This document shows positions 34,797-44,692 of a DNA stretch of 64,000 nt, one piece after another (positions within the stretch are counted from its first letter, which is position 1; the number at the start of each line of letters is the position of its first letter). Origin of the DNA: Marinifilum sp. N1E240 (GTDB lineage Bacteria > Bacteroidota > Bacteroidia > Bacteroidales > Marinifilaceae); the NCBI RefSeq assembly GCF_009295825.1, contig NZ_WHKF01000001.1, positions 523,088 through 587,087 on the forward strand. The letters run 5' to 3'. Under the pieces are notes generated by a model, which saw nothing but the letters and a program-made list of their open reading frames with translations, searched no databases and was not told the DNA's origin. The position numbers and the translations under genes were made by a program.

Positions 34797-36410
34797 ATGA
34801 AAAAATATATTAATAAATTATTGTTAGCAGTAATGGTTATTGGCTCGGTAAGCTGTTCAGACAGTTTCCTTGAGACTTACCCAACTGATAGTGTATCTCC
34901 TGAAGATGCTTTGTCAACACCTGAAAATATGATGGTGGCATTGAATGGTGTGCACAGAGAAATGTATTCTCAATCGCCATTAGATGGTTATGAGCCAGGT
35001 TATGCTGGGGAATCATATATTTTACCTTTAATGGAATTAAATGCTGGAGATATGCTGTTTTCAGCTGATGGTAACGGATGGTTTTTGAATCATGTTAAAT
35101 GGAATAGACATACAAACCCTAATTCATCTGATCCAAAATTTATTTGGATGCAATACTACCACATTATTGGTAGTGTAAATGCTATCATTAATGGTTCTGA
35201 GGGTATGGTAGAGTCTGATTTATTGAATAATGTTTTGGGTCAAGCTTATGCATACAGAGCATTTTGTCACCATCGTTTGGTTTCAATATATGCTAAGAAT
35301 CCTGCTTATGGAAATCCATCTACTGATGATGGGGTACCTATCATGTTAAAAACGGAAGCTCCTTACGAAGGACAGGAAAGAGCTACAGTTGAAGCAGTTT
35401 ATGCACAATGTGAGTCGGACATTCAAAAGGCAATTGTTTATTTGGCTGATGATGCTAGTGTAAGCTCTAATGCAGATAACAAATCAAATATCGATTTAAA
35501 TATCGCTAATGGTATTGCTGCTCGTATTGCACTTACAAAAGGAGACTGGGCAAATGCTGCAACTTATGCAAATGCTGCTCGTCAGGGATATGATTTAATG
35601 TCTGAAAAAGATTTTAAATCAGGATTTAATTCTTGTACAAACCCTGAATACATGTGGGGCGCTCAAATTATTGATGACCAAACGAACTGGTACATGTCTT
35701 GGTTCTATTATATTGGTACAAATAATAATGGTTCTCAAAATAGAGGTAATCCTAAGAAGATCAATATCAATCTTTATAGCCAAATTGATGCAAATGACTT
35801 CCGTCAGGATATGTGGCTTGAAAAAGCTCCAAATGTACATTCAGGATGGGAATCAGACGATAATTACGATAACTCTGATGACTTTTGGGCAGCTTGGGAA
35901 GATATTATTGAAACATATGATATGACCAAAAGCTTTTATACTCACCCATATATGGCAGTTAAATTTTTGAATGCTGATGGTGGTACAATTAATCCTGATG
36001 ATGTTTTGTATATGAGAGCATCTGAAATGTATTTGATCGAAGCTGAAGCTTTAGCTCGCCAAGGTGGTAAGGATGCTGCTGCAACAACTGTTATTTCTGA
36101 ATTAGGAAATGCTAGATTGCGTGAAGGTGCACCTGCTTATAATGTAGCGGCTAGAGGTTTAAGTTTACTAGAAGAGATCAAAGTAATGCGTAGAATCGAA
36201 CTTTGGGGTGAAGGTCACCGTTGGTTAGATCTTTTACGTTACGATGAAGCTTTAGATCTTACAGGTAGTGGTGCTGAGCCTACTCGTTACCAAAAAGGAT
36301 TTAGTCAACCTAAACCTTCTGTAAAGAATGAAAATTGGTTGTATCAAATTCCAATTGATGAGGTGAATGCAAATCCAAAAATGAATCCAAATCCAACTGC
36401 TTCTTTGTAG
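34797..36410 (+). CDS. SusD/RagB-type surface nutrient-binding lipoprotein
   Basis: The lipoprotein (lipobox VSC near residue 20) has the helical SusD fold with tetratricopeptide-like repeats and the typical late LWGEGHRWLDLLRYDEAL segment. It acts as the lid of the SusC pore at the cell surface. An upstream in-frame TTG at 34770 would add nine residues before the signal peptide and is less likely. A terminator follows, so the transcription unit is just this pair. Confidence 0.94.
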   Translation: MKKYINKLLLAVMVIGSVSCSDSFLETYPTDSVSPEDALSTPENMMVALNGVHREMYSQSPLDGYEPGYAGESYILPLMELNAGDMLFSADGNGWFLNHVKWNRHTNPNSSDPKFIWMQYYHIIGSVNAIINGSEGMVESDLLNNVLGQAYAYRAFCHHRLVSIYAKNPAYGNPSTDDGVPIMLKTEAPYEGQERATVEAVYAQCESDIQKAIVYLADDASVSSNADNKSNIDLNIANGIAARIALTKGDWANAATYANAARQGYDLMSEKDFKSGFNSCTNPEYMWGAQIIDDQTNWYMSWFYYIGTNNNGSQNRGNPKKININLYSQIDANDFRQDMWLEKAPNVHSGWESDDNYDNSDDFWAAWEDIIETYDMTKSFYTHPYMAVKFLNADGGTINPDDVLYMRASEMYLIEAEALARQGGKDAAATTVISELGNARLREGAPAYNVAARGLSLLEEIKVMRRIELWGEGHRWLDLLRYDEALDLTGSGAEPTRYQKGFSQPKPSVKNENWLYQIPIDEVNANPKMNPNPTASL

Positions 36411-36431
36411 TTTTGATTTTTAAGTAATACT

Positions 36432-36462
36432 AAGAGGTTATCGAAAGATAACCTCTTTTTTT
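36432..36462 (+). terminator. Terminator after susD
   Basis: The 11 bp stem AAGAGGTTATC with GATAACCTCTT and a GAAA tetraloop is followed by T residues to about 36462. It closes the susC-susD unit. Confidence 0.85.
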
Positions 36463-36643
36463 ATGCAATTTTATTTACTTGTTATAGTTGATTCTAATTT
36501 TTAATATTTCTAAAGAATTCCGATATAACCGTATATTGGGTTGGGATTGACTTTCTGTATTCCTTAGCAGAGCTTATTCAGACTTAATCAATTAAAAATC
36601 AATGCAAATTATATACATAAGTTAGGTGTAACTTTTTATTATA

Positions 36644-36654
36644 CAAACGTTTGC
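36644..36654. promoter_or_regulatory. CAAACGTTTG palindrome, LacI-type operator-like
   Basis: Ten bases form a perfect palindrome with CG at the centre, extended to GCAAACGTTTGC-like on one side. It lies 40 bp upstream of the candidate korA promoter, in the 406 bp gap between susD and korA. The rest of that gap holds the susD terminator and the promoter listed next. Confidence 0.35.
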
Positions 36655-36683
36655 AAAAAGTCAGTAAAATTTCTTTTCTTTTC

Positions 36684-36713
36684 TTGTCTAAAATTGGGGA
36701 AACGCTACCTTTA
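36684..36713 (+). promoter_or_regulatory. Candidate promoter for korAB
   Basis: TTG at 36684-36686, exactly 19 bp, then TACCTTTA at 36706-36713 (seven of eight matches to TAnnTTTG). Just downstream is a small dyad, CATGTT-AAAC-AACATG (36716-36731), and a direct repeat GTTAAACAA at 36719 and 36748, which could be regulator sites. The start codon is about 104 bp downstream. Confidence 0.45.
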
Positions 36714-36816
36714 TCCATGTTAAACAACATGATAGACATACCTAGTTGTTAAACAAATTCAACAGCAATAAACTAATAAAACAGAAGAATTTAATCTAAG
36801 ATTAAATCAAACAGTC

Positions 36817-38661
36817 ATGAGTCAAAAGACAAAAGTCATTGAAAAGGAAGAAGTTGTAATTCGATTTTCTGGAGATTCCGGAGATGGTATGCAGCTAACA
36901 GGAACCCAATTTTCTGATACTTCCGCATTATTCGGAAATGATGTAGCAACCTTTCCTGATTATCCTGCGGAGATTAGAGCTCCACAAGGTACAGTAGGTG
37001 GTGTTTCGGGATTCCAATTGCATTTTGGTCACAGCGAGGTGAATACACCAGGTGATTTTGCCGATGTTTTGGTAGCAATGAACCCAGCAGCACTTAAAGC
37101 AAATTTAAGATGGGTAAAACCAAGTGGAACTATTATTGTAAACGAAGATAGTTTTACAGAGAGGAATCTTGAAAAAGCAGGTTATGATTCGGATCCTTTG
37201 CAGGATGATATGCTTGCGGATTACAATCTAATTAAAGCTAAGGTTACTACTCTAACAAAAGAATGTTTAAAGGATTCAGGACTGGATCAAAAAAGTATCA
37301 TCCGAAGCAAGAACATGTTTACTTTAGGAATGGTATACTGGATGTTTGATCGTCCATTAGATCATACTGAAGAGTTTATAGGTAGTAAGTTTAAGAAGTA
37401 TCCTTTAGTTGTAGATGCTAATAAAAAAGTTTTACGAGCAGGATACAATTTTGCTAAAACAATTGAGGCTTTAGCGTATAATTTTAGCGTTGCTCCTGCG
37501 AAAATTAAAAAGGGTACTTATAGAAATATTACAGGTAATAAGGCAACTGCCTGGGGATTGATTGCAGCTGCGGAGAAAGCAGGATTGGAATTGTTTTGTG
37601 GATCTTATCCCATTACACCTGCAACTGAAATTCTTCAGGAGTTAGCCGCTAGAAAAGATCTGGGTGTAAAAACATTCCAGGCTGAAGATGAGATAGCTGG
37701 TATTTGTACTTCAATAGGCGCTAGTTTTGCTGGTAACTTTGCCGTTACTACTACATCAGGACCAGGATTGGCCTTGAAAACAGAAGCTGCAGGTTTAGCT
37801 GTTATGACAGAATTGCCTTTGGTAATCGTGAATGTACAGCGAGGTGGACCATCAACAGGACTTCCTACAAAAACTGAGCAATCGGATCTATTGCAAGCCA
37901 TTCACGGACGAAGTGGTGAGTGTCCAATGCCGGTAATTGCAGCAAGTACACCATCTAATTGTTTCGAGTACGCTTATCGAGCTAGTAAGATCGCATTGGA
38001 ACATATGACTCCGGTTATCCTTCTTACTGATGGATTTTTAGCAAATGGAGCTGAACCTTGGCGCATTCCTAAAATGGCTGATTTATCGGATATTACTGTA
38101 CCTATAGCAAAAGAAGGCGAAGAGTATCTGCCATATGCAAGAGATGAAGAGAAACTTGCAAGAAAGTGGGCTGTGCCAGGAACTAAAGGATTAGAACACA
38201 GAATTGGTGGACTTGAAAAAATGGATGTAGTTGGTACAGTATCTTATGTGCCAGAGAATCACCAGGTGATGACGGATATCAGATCGGAAAGAATTCGTCG
38301 CGTGGCTAATTTTATTCCTGATTTACCAGTAAAAGGTGAAGAAAATGCCGATGTATTGGTTGTTGGATGGGGAGGAACCTATGGGCACCTAACTACTGCA
38401 GTAAGAGAGTTAATTGCAGATGGTAAAAGCATCGCACTTGCACATTTCCATTATATTTTCCCACTACCAAAGAATACCGAAGAGGTATTAAGTAGATATA
38501 AAAAAGTTATTGTTTGTGAATTGAATGATGGACAATTTGCTGAGTATTTACGTAGCAGTTTCCAGGATATTAAATTTCACCAATACAATAAATTACAAGG
38601 ATTACCATTTACAGTTTTGGAATTAAAGAAGAAGTTTAACGAATTATTGGAGGAGAAATAA
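36817..38661 (+). CDS. korA: 2-oxoacid:ferredoxin oxidoreductase, fused gamma-alpha subunit
   Basis: The 614 residues contain an N-terminal gamma domain (about 1-190, VIRFSGDSGDGMQLTGTQFS) and the alpha pyruvate-oxidoreductase domain (about 220-600), as in 2-oxoglutarate:ferredoxin oxidoreductases. The alpha part has a typical GSYPITPATEIL segment. With the beta subunit encoded two bases later it converts 2-oxoacids to acyl-CoA with reduced ferredoxin. The 2-oxoglutarate assignment is likely but not certain. It fits an anaerobic metabolism. Confidence 0.88.
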   Translation: MSQKTKVIEKEEVVIRFSGDSGDGMQLTGTQFSDTSALFGNDVATFPDYPAEIRAPQGTVGGVSGFQLHFGHSEVNTPGDFADVLVAMNPAALKANLRWVKPSGTIIVNEDSFTERNLEKAGYDSDPLQDDMLADYNLIKAKVTTLTKECLKDSGLDQKSIIRSKNMFTLGMVYWMFDRPLDHTEEFIGSKFKKYPLVVDANKKVLRAGYNFAKTIEALAYNFSVAPAKIKKGTYRNITGNKATAWGLIAAAEKAGLELFCGSYPITPATEILQELAARKDLGVKTFQAEDEIAGICTSIGASFAGNFAVTTTSGPGLALKTEAAGLAVMTELPLVIVNVQRGGPSTGLPTKTEQSDLLQAIHGRSGECPMPVIAASTPSNCFEYAYRASKIALEHMTPVILLTDGFLANGAEPWRIPKMADLSDITVPIAKEGEEYLPYARDEEKLARKWAVPGTKGLEHRIGGLEKMDVVGTVSYVPENHQVMTDIRSERIRRVANFIPDLPVKGEENADVLVVGWGGTYGHLTTAVRELIADGKSIALAHFHYIFPLPKNTEEVLSRYKKVIVCELNDGQFAEYLRSSFQDIKFHQYNKLQGLPFTVLELKKKFNELLEEK

Positions 38662-38663
38662 TC

Positions 38664-39704
38664 ATGGCAGATTCATTATTAAAGCAAGCAGCCCCTGAGA
38701 AATTGACTCCAAAAGATTTTAAGAGTGATCAGGAAGTAAGATGGTGTCCTGGGTGTGGAGACCATGGTGTATTGAATTCGGTACAGAAAGCAATGGCAGC
38801 TTTGGAAATTCCAAAGGAAAAATTTGCCGTTATTTCTGGTATTGGTTGTTCATCTCGTTTCCCATATTATATGGATACTTACGGATTTCATTCAATTCAT
38901 GGTAGAGCAGCAGCGATTGCGTCTGGTGTAAAATCAGCAAATCCTGATCTTGAAATTCTTCAGGTTTCAGGGGATGGTGATGCACTTGCAATTGGAGGTA
39001 ATCACTTTATTCACGCAGTTCGTAGAAATATCGATATGACCATTCTTCTTTTCAACAATGAGATTTATGGTCTTACAAAGGGACAGTATTCACCAACCTC
39101 TAAGCAGGGAATGGTTACAAAAACATCTCCTTTTGGTACTATCGAGCAGCCTTTTCATCCAGCAGAACTTGCCTTGGGTGCACAGTCTAAATTTTATGCC
39201 AGATCAATTGATACCAATATCAAATTGACAACTGAAGTACTATTAGATGCATCAAAACATAGAGGAACTTCAATTGTAGAGGTATTGCAAAATTGTGTTA
39301 TCTATAACGATGGAGCACATGCTCAGATTACAGATAGAAATACTAAAGATGAATTTCAGTTGACCTTACGTCATGGAGAACGAATGATTTTTGGTAAAGA
39401 GCGTAATAAAGGTCTTGTAATGGGAGGAAATGGTAAGTTGGTTGTTGTAACAATTGGCGAACATGGAATTGGTGAACAGGATATTTTAATTCATGATGCT
39501 CACAATCCAGATCCACATATGCACTGGTTGTTGTCTAATATGACAGCTCCGGAATATCCGGTAGCACTTGGTGTTATTCGAGATGTTGCTGCTCTTTCTT
39601 ATGAAGAAAAAATGGTTCAGCAAATAAAGGATATTAAAGCACAAGCATCTATTAAGTGTATGGATGACTTGCTTAATAGCGGTGATACCTGGAAAGTAGA
39701 ATAA
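38664..39704 (+). CDS. korB: 2-oxoacid:ferredoxin oxidoreductase, beta subunit
   Basis: The 346-residue subunit binds thiamine diphosphate and an iron-sulfur cluster. It has the WCPGCGDHG motif near residue 27, an ISGIGCSSRFP segment and the GDGDALAIGGNH thiamine-diphosphate motif. It is coupled to korA by a 2-base gap, so the complex is made as one operon. A terminator follows. Confidence 0.92.
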   Translation: MADSLLKQAAPEKLTPKDFKSDQEVRWCPGCGDHGVLNSVQKAMAALEIPKEKFAVISGIGCSSRFPYYMDTYGFHSIHGRAAAIASGVKSANPDLEILQVSGDGDALAIGGNHFIHAVRRNIDMTILLFNNEIYGLTKGQYSPTSKQGMVTKTSPFGTIEQPFHPAELALGAQSKFYARSIDTNIKLTTEVLLDASKHRGTSIVEVLQNCVIYNDGAHAQITDRNTKDEFQLTLRHGERMIFGKERNKGLVMGGNGKLVVVTIGEHGIGEQDILIHDAHNPDPHMHWLLSNMTAPEYPVALGVIRDVAALSYEEKMVQQIKDIKAQASIKCMDDLLNSGDTWKVE

Positions 39705-39729
39705 GATTTTATTTTATAGATATTATAGT

Positions 39730-39762
39730 AAAGAGGAAACCATGAGTTTCCTCTTTGTTTTT
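39730..39762 (+). terminator. Terminator after korAB
   Basis: AAAGAGGAAAC pairs with GTTTCCTCTTT (11 bp) around a 5-base loop, followed by GTTTTTT. It separates korAB from the next large gene. Confidence 0.85.
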
Positions 39763-39952
39763 TATGGATTTTTTTACCTATTTTCGGCAACCTTTTTTTA
39801 AGATAAAAATTATTCTAAAATAGTAAATATTAATATTGTTCAGGCGAAATAATGTGTCTTAAAAACAGATTGTAAACCACAATATTATTAGTATTTTGTA
39901 AGGATAATTATACTAGGAAACAAACACATTCAAAATATAAACAACACCTAAT

Positions 39953-42928
39953 ATGGAAGAGATTTCGATTTCTAAAATTTACAAAAGGAAGAAGAACGAT
40001 CGGGATATATTTCAGGAATTGATGCCTTATAAAGTAAAGGAAATTCTTTTGATAGCAACCTATTACGACGCTTATACCATTGTGCGAGAAGGACAATTTT
40101 CGGATAAAATTGTGGGAGAATATCTACAGTTAAATTTGTATGCCGCACCACGATTTACGAGTGTTGCCACAAACGAAGAAGCTTTGGAAGCACTTGAAGA
40201 TCGTCATTATGATATGGTGATTTTAATGGCTGGTTTGGATAAACAATCTCCTTTGGAACTAAGTCAACAAATTAAAACTGTAAATTCAGAAATTCCAGTA
40301 TTGGTTTTAGTGAATAACAATAGCGATTTGGCTTATTTCGATCGCGCTGCTGATAAAATAAAGAACAATATCGATCGTGTTTTTGTTTGGAATGGTTCAA
40401 CCAAGATATTCATGGCCATGACCAAGTATATCGAGGATAAAATGAATTTAGAAACAGATACCAAAAGTGGTGATGTTCGTGTGATTTTGCTTGCTGAGGA
40501 TTCAGTAAAATACTATTCCAGATATCTTCCATTACTGTATACCTCGGTAATGACACAAACACAAAAAGTGATATCCGATGAAGGAGATATTGATGAGCTT
40601 CATAAAATTCTGAAAATGCGTGCCCGACCAAAAGTTATTTTGGTGAGTACTTTTGAAGATGCAGTGGATGTTGTTGATAAATATCTGGATAATTTGTTGT
40701 GTGTAATTTCTGATGTACGTTTTGCTAGAAATGGTAAACTGGATGATGATTCAGGTGTAGATTTAATAAAATATGTGCAGGCTAAAAACATGAAAATTCC
40801 ATGTTTAATGCAATCGCATGATACAGATAATGCTATAAGAGCTATGCAGGTTGATGCTGATTTTATTAATAAAAACAGTGATACTTTAGCTTTAGATATT
40901 TACAATTTCATTTATACCAAATTAGGATTTGGTGATTTCGTATTTCGCAATCAAAGCGGAACTCGTGTAGCAGTTGCTAAATCAATGGAAGAGTTCGAGG
41001 AGAAATTAAAATACATTCCAGATGAATCTCTCCTGTTTCATTCCAAACGAAATGGTATTTCCACATGGCTTATGGCTCGTGGAGAAATTAATGTAGCCAA
41101 GAAATTACGACGTTATCAAATCGAAGATTTTAAATCTGTAAAGGACCTTAGAAAATTCTGTTTAGATGTATTTGAGGCTTCACGAATCAAACAATTGCGA
41201 GGTAGAATTATCCGATTTAGACCGAATATTGTAAATTCAAATCACTATATCGTCCGATTGGGACGAGGATCGCTTGGAGGAAAAGGTAGAGGATTGGCTT
41301 TCTTAAGTAACTTTATCGAAAACATTTATTTTAAGCGATTAATAAAAGACATCAATATATCTATTCCTCAAACCGCAATAATTGGTGTTGATGAGTATGA
41401 TAATTTTATTGAGAAGAACAATCTTTACGATCAGATTTATCTTGATAAAAATTACAAGAAGGTAAAGGACTTGTTCCTAAAAGGTGATATTCCAGAGAAG
41501 TTGGGTAAAAAGTTGCGACAGTATTTGGAAGAAATGCACAAGCCTATTGCTGTTCGTTCTTCTGGTTTGTTTGAGGATTCCTTAATGCAGCCGTTTGCTG
41601 GAGTGTATGCAACCTATTTATTACCAAATAACGACTCTGATATTGAAGTTAGATACAATCAGTTGATTACCGCAATTAAATTGATTTACGCATCTATTTT
41701 TACTCCTGAAGCACAATCTTATTTTAGCGCCGTTGATTACAAGATTGAAGAGGAGAAAATGGCTGTAATTATTCAGGAGGTAGTTGGTCAGGAATACAAT
41801 GGCAAATATTATCCAAATATTAGTGGCGTAGCTCAATCATACAATTACTATCCATTCTCTTATATGAAACCGGAAGATGGTTTTGCAGTTGTTGCAATTG
41901 GTTTAGGAAAATATGTTGTAGGAGGAGAGAAAACCCACCGTTTTTGCCCGGAGCATCCAAAATTACAATTGGCATCAATTGAGGATCAGATGAAAGATTC
42001 CCAGAAGTATTTTTATGCTATTGATATGCAAAAAGAGGATATCGATTTGATAAAAGATGGTGAAGATGCTGTTACCATTAAGTATCAATTATCAGAAGCA
42101 GAAAAAGATGGAAATCTATTGCATTGTGCATCGGTTTACGATTTTCAAAATGATCGCTTAGAGCCAGATTTATCTTTGAGAGGTCCTCGTGTTGTTGATT
42201 TTGCGAATATTTTAAAATACAATCAGGTGCCTATTGCTCACGCACTTAGTGTGATGTTGAATATCTTTAAGCAAGCAATGGGAGCGCCGGTTGAAATCGA
42301 ATTTGCTGTTGATCTTACTAAAGGAAAGGATCACAATCCAACTTTCCACTTGTTACAGATTAAACCATTGATCCGTCAGGAAATGAGTGTTGATATTGAT
42401 CTGTCGAAAGTAGAGCGCAATAAGTTGGTAATGTTAGCCAACAAAGGAATGGGGAATGGAAAAGTAGATCATATCCGCGATGTAATTTATATGGATTTCG
42501 ATAAGTTCGACAGAATCAAAACTGAAGAAATGGCAGAGGAGATGGCTGTGTTGAATCAAAAAATGAAAGAACAAGATCGACAGTACGTTCTTTTTGGACC
42601 AGGTCGTTGGGGAACCAGAGATAAATTTACAGGAATTCCGGTACTTTGGTCTCAAATTTCTAATGCTAAGGTGATTGTAGAACAAGGATTAGAAGATTTT
42701 CCTTTGGATGCTTCCTTAGGGTCACATTTTTTCCACAATGTAACCTCAATGAATGTGGGTTATTTCTCTATAAAGAACAATTCGGAGCAGAATTTTGTAA
42801 ATATGGAGTTATTGGAGAAGCAGGAGAAGATAGAACAAATGCATTACTTTAAGCACGTTCGTTTTAAAGAACCATTAGAGATTCTGATGGATGGAAAGAA
42901 ACAAACTAGTGTAATTAGTTATAAATAA
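39953..42928 (+). CDS. Receiver-receiver-PEP/pyruvate-binding domain protein
   Basis: This 991-residue cytoplasmic protein has two response-regulator receiver-like domains followed by the nucleotide-binding N-terminal domain of pyruvate phosphate dikinase or PEP synthase. In receiver 1 (about 28-160) the phospho-acceptor position reads Met (YDMVILMAG), so it is degenerate. Receiver 2 (about 175-315) keeps Glu182-Asp183, Asp254, Ser288 and Lys307 and looks active. The later part has the PIAVRSSGLFEDS motif typical of PEP synthases and a GPGRWGTRD motif. The phospho-His swivel and PEP-binding barrel are missing, so a full dikinase reaction is unlikely. The function is unknown. Confidence 0.82.
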   Translation: MEEISISKIYKRKKNDRDIFQELMPYKVKEILLIATYYDAYTIVREGQFSDKIVGEYLQLNLYAAPRFTSVATNEEALEALEDRHYDMVILMAGLDKQSPLELSQQIKTVNSEIPVLVLVNNNSDLAYFDRAADKIKNNIDRVFVWNGSTKIFMAMTKYIEDKMNLETDTKSGDVRVILLAEDSVKYYSRYLPLLYTSVMTQTQKVISDEGDIDELHKILKMRARPKVILVSTFEDAVDVVDKYLDNLLCVISDVRFARNGKLDDDSGVDLIKYVQAKNMKIPCLMQSHDTDNAIRAMQVDADFINKNSDTLALDIYNFIYTKLGFGDFVFRNQSGTRVAVAKSMEEFEEKLKYIPDESLLFHSKRNGISTWLMARGEINVAKKLRRYQIEDFKSVKDLRKFCLDVFEASRIKQLRGRIIRFRPNIVNSNHYIVRLGRGSLGGKGRGLAFLSNFIENIYFKRLIKDINISIPQTAIIGVDEYDNFIEKNNLYDQIYLDKNYKKVKDLFLKGDIPEKLGKKLRQYLEEMHKPIAVRSSGLFEDSLMQPFAGVYATYLLPNNDSDIEVRYNQLITAIKLIYASIFTPEAQSYFSAVDYKIEEEKMAVIIQEVVGQEYNGKYYPNISGVAQSYNYYPFSYMKPEDGFAVVAIGLGKYVVGGEKTHRFCPEHPKLQLASIEDQMKDSQKYFYAIDMQKEDIDLIKDGEDAVTIKYQLSEAEKDGNLLHCASVYDFQNDRLEPDLSLRGPRVVDFANILKYNQVPIAHALSVMLNIFKQAMGAPVEIEFAVDLTKGKDHNPTFHLLQIKPLIRQEMSVDIDLSKVERNKLVMLANKGMGNGKVDHIRDVIYMDFDKFDRIKTEEMAEEMAVLNQKMKEQDRQYVLFGPGRWGTRDKFTGIPVLWSQISNAKVIVEQGLEDFPLDASLGSHFFHNVTSMNVGYFSIKNNSEQNFVNMELLEKQEKIEQMHYFKHVRFKEPLEILMDGKKQTSVISYK

Positions 42929-42931
42929 ATG

Positions 42932-42957
42932 AAAGGAGGCGGTAAGCCTCCTTTTTT
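42932..42957 (+). terminator. Terminator after the receiver-PPDK-like gene
   Basis: AAAGGAGGC with GCCTCCTTT (9 bp) and a GGTAA loop, followed by TTTT. It starts three bases after the stop codon. Confidence 0.85.
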
Positions 42958-42965
42958 ATTGCATA

Positions 42966-42995
42966 AAAAAAGCTGTTCATGTGAACAGCTTTTTA
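42966..42995 (-). terminator. Terminator after fabD
   Basis: AAAAAGCTGTTCA pairs with TGAACAGCTTTTT with a very short loop. It lies just beyond the fabD stop on the minus strand. Confidence 0.78.
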
Positions 42996-43013
42996 ATATC
43001 TTAATGTAAGTTT

Positions 43014-43904
43014 TTATCCTTGATAAGAATCTACACCAGCGGTTTCCATTTTACGGTCTACTTTCTTTACTAAACCTTGGATTACTTTTCCTGGACCAAC
43101 TTCGGTAAACGAAGAAGCACCATCAGCAATCATGTTCACCATTGTTTGAGTAAAACGAACAGGAGCAGTTAACTGCGCAACCAAATTCTTTTTAATCTCA
43201 GCAGGATCAGTAATTGGCATTGCATTTACATTTTGGTAAACGGCACAAGTAGGAGTTGCAAAAGTTGTATTCTCAATAGCTTCTTCCAACTCAACACGAG
43301 CAGGTTCCATTAAAGGAGAGTGGAATGCACCACCAACTTTCAAAGGTAATGCTCTTTTAGCACCAGCTTCTTTCAATTTTTCGCAAGCAACTTCGATACC
43401 TTTTATGCTACCTGAAATTACCAACTGACCTGGGCAGTTAAAGTTGGCAGGAACAACGATCTCGTCGATTTCAGCACAAACTTTCTCAACAGTTTCATCA
43501 TCTAAACCGATGATAGCTGCCATAGTAGAAGGCTCCACTTCACAAGCTTTTTGCATTGCCATAGCACGCTGAGAAACCAATTTAAGACCATCTTCGAAAG
43601 ATAGAGTTCCATTAGCAACCAATGCAGAAAATTCACCTAAAGAGTGACCAGCAACCATTTCAGGCTTGAAATCATCACCTAAAGTTTTAGCAAGAATAAC
43701 AGAGTGCAAGAAAATTGCAGGCTGAGTTACTTTTGTTTGTCTTAGATCTTCGTCAGTTCCTTCAAACATTAAATCTGTAATGCGGAAACCTAAAATTTCA
43801 TTCGCTTTTTCGAAAAGTTCCTTAGCAAGTTCCGAATTTTCGTATAGGTCTTTTCCCATACCAACAAATTGGGCACCTTGTCCCGGAAATACATATGCTT
43901 TCAT
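43014..43904 (-). CDS. fabD: Malonyl-CoA:ACP transacylase
   Basis: FabD moves malonyl groups to acyl-carrier protein in fatty-acid synthesis. The 296-residue protein has the GQGAQFVGMG opening, the nucleophile elbow GHSLGEFSAL (catalytic Ser) and the late VGGAFHSPLM with the catalytic His. The start with MKAYVFPGQGAQ is the family norm; ATG codons two and four codons upstream and a TTG exist. It stands alone on the minus strand. Confidence 0.94.
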   Translation of the reverse strand: MKAYVFPGQGAQFVGMGKDLYENSELAKELFEKANEILGFRITDLMFEGTDEDLRQTKVTQPAIFLHSVILAKTLGDDFKPEMVAGHSLGEFSALVANGTLSFEDGLKLVSQRAMAMQKACEVEPSTMAAIIGLDDETVEKVCAEIDEIVVPANFNCPGQLVISGSIKGIEVACEKLKEAGAKRALPLKVGGAFHSPLMEPARVELEEAIENTTFATPTCAVYQNVNAMPITDPAEIKKNLVAQLTAPVRFTQTMVNMIADGASSFTEVGPGKVIQGLVKKVDRKMETAGVDSYQG

Positions 43905-44065
43905 ATTCATTCTCAATTTAAATGTTTAATCCGTTAGACGGATCAATCATCATGGTAAGTTTTGAATTATTCGGGCACAAAGATATCTAATCCGTTCGCA
44001 ATGTGCAATTTTAGTTTGCTTTCTGCCAACGGATTAATGTCGAAGTACCCTAAGTATTATTTATT

Positions 44066-44692
44066 TTAGATTGTCTTCGTAGATATTAGTCGTATAAACT
44101 CTTCACGAGTTGCAACTTTCTCAAATGCACCTGTAAAGTCAGAGGTAGTTGTTGTAGAATTTTGTTTTTGAACACCACGCATAGACATGCACATGTGTTG
44201 AGCTTCGATAACAACAGCAACTCCTAAAGGGTTTAAAGTATCCTGAATGCAGTCTTTAATTTGTGTAGTTAATCTTTCCTGCACTTGTAAACGACGCGCA
44301 AAGGCATCAACAACGCGAGCAATTTTGCTTAATCCGGTAATGTGACCATTTGGAATATAGGCAACATGAGCTCTTCCAACAAAAGGTAACATGTGATGCT
44401 CACACATCGAATAAACTTCGATATCTTTCACAATCACCATTTGTTTGTAATCTTCCTTAAACATTGCCGAGCGCAAAATATCTTCCGGCTTTATATGATA
44501 TCCCTGAGTTAAAAATTGCATTGCTTTAGCAACACGCAAAGGAGTTTTTTCCAGACCTTCACGTTCCGCGTCTTCACCAAGTAATTCCAATACTTTTTTA
44601 TAGTGATACATCAGTTCTTCTATGGTTTCCTGATCGTATTTTTCTATTTTTGTGAATCCCTTATTTTCTTGTCCGTTGATTGAAAATTCCAT
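44066..44692 (-). CDS. folE: GTP cyclohydrolase I
   Basis: FolE opens the GTP ring to start folate and queuosine synthesis. The 208-residue protein has the zinc ligands Cys97, His100 and Cys168 in [11 protein letters not shown] and QHMCMSMRG, and the [17 protein letters not shown] segment. It is 150 bp from fabD and divergent from the futalosine-hydrolase-like gene. Confidence 0.95.
   Translation of the reverse strand: MEFSINGQENKGFTKIEKYDQETIEELMYHYKKVLELLGEDAEREGLEKTPLRVAKAMQFLTQGYHIKPEDILRSAMFKEDYKQMVIVKDIEVYSMCEHHMLPFVGRAHVAYIPNGHITGLSKIARVVDAFARRLQVQERLTTQIKDCIQDTLNPLGVAVVIEAQHMCMSMRGVQKQNSTTTTSDFTGAFEKVATREEFIRLISTKTI

Noticed and set aside
39953-42928. Complete pyruvate phosphate dikinase or PEP synthase
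   Set aside because: The phospho-His swivel motif and the PEP-binding barrel are not seen. Only the nucleotide-binding part matches, so the gene is not named ppsA or ppdK.
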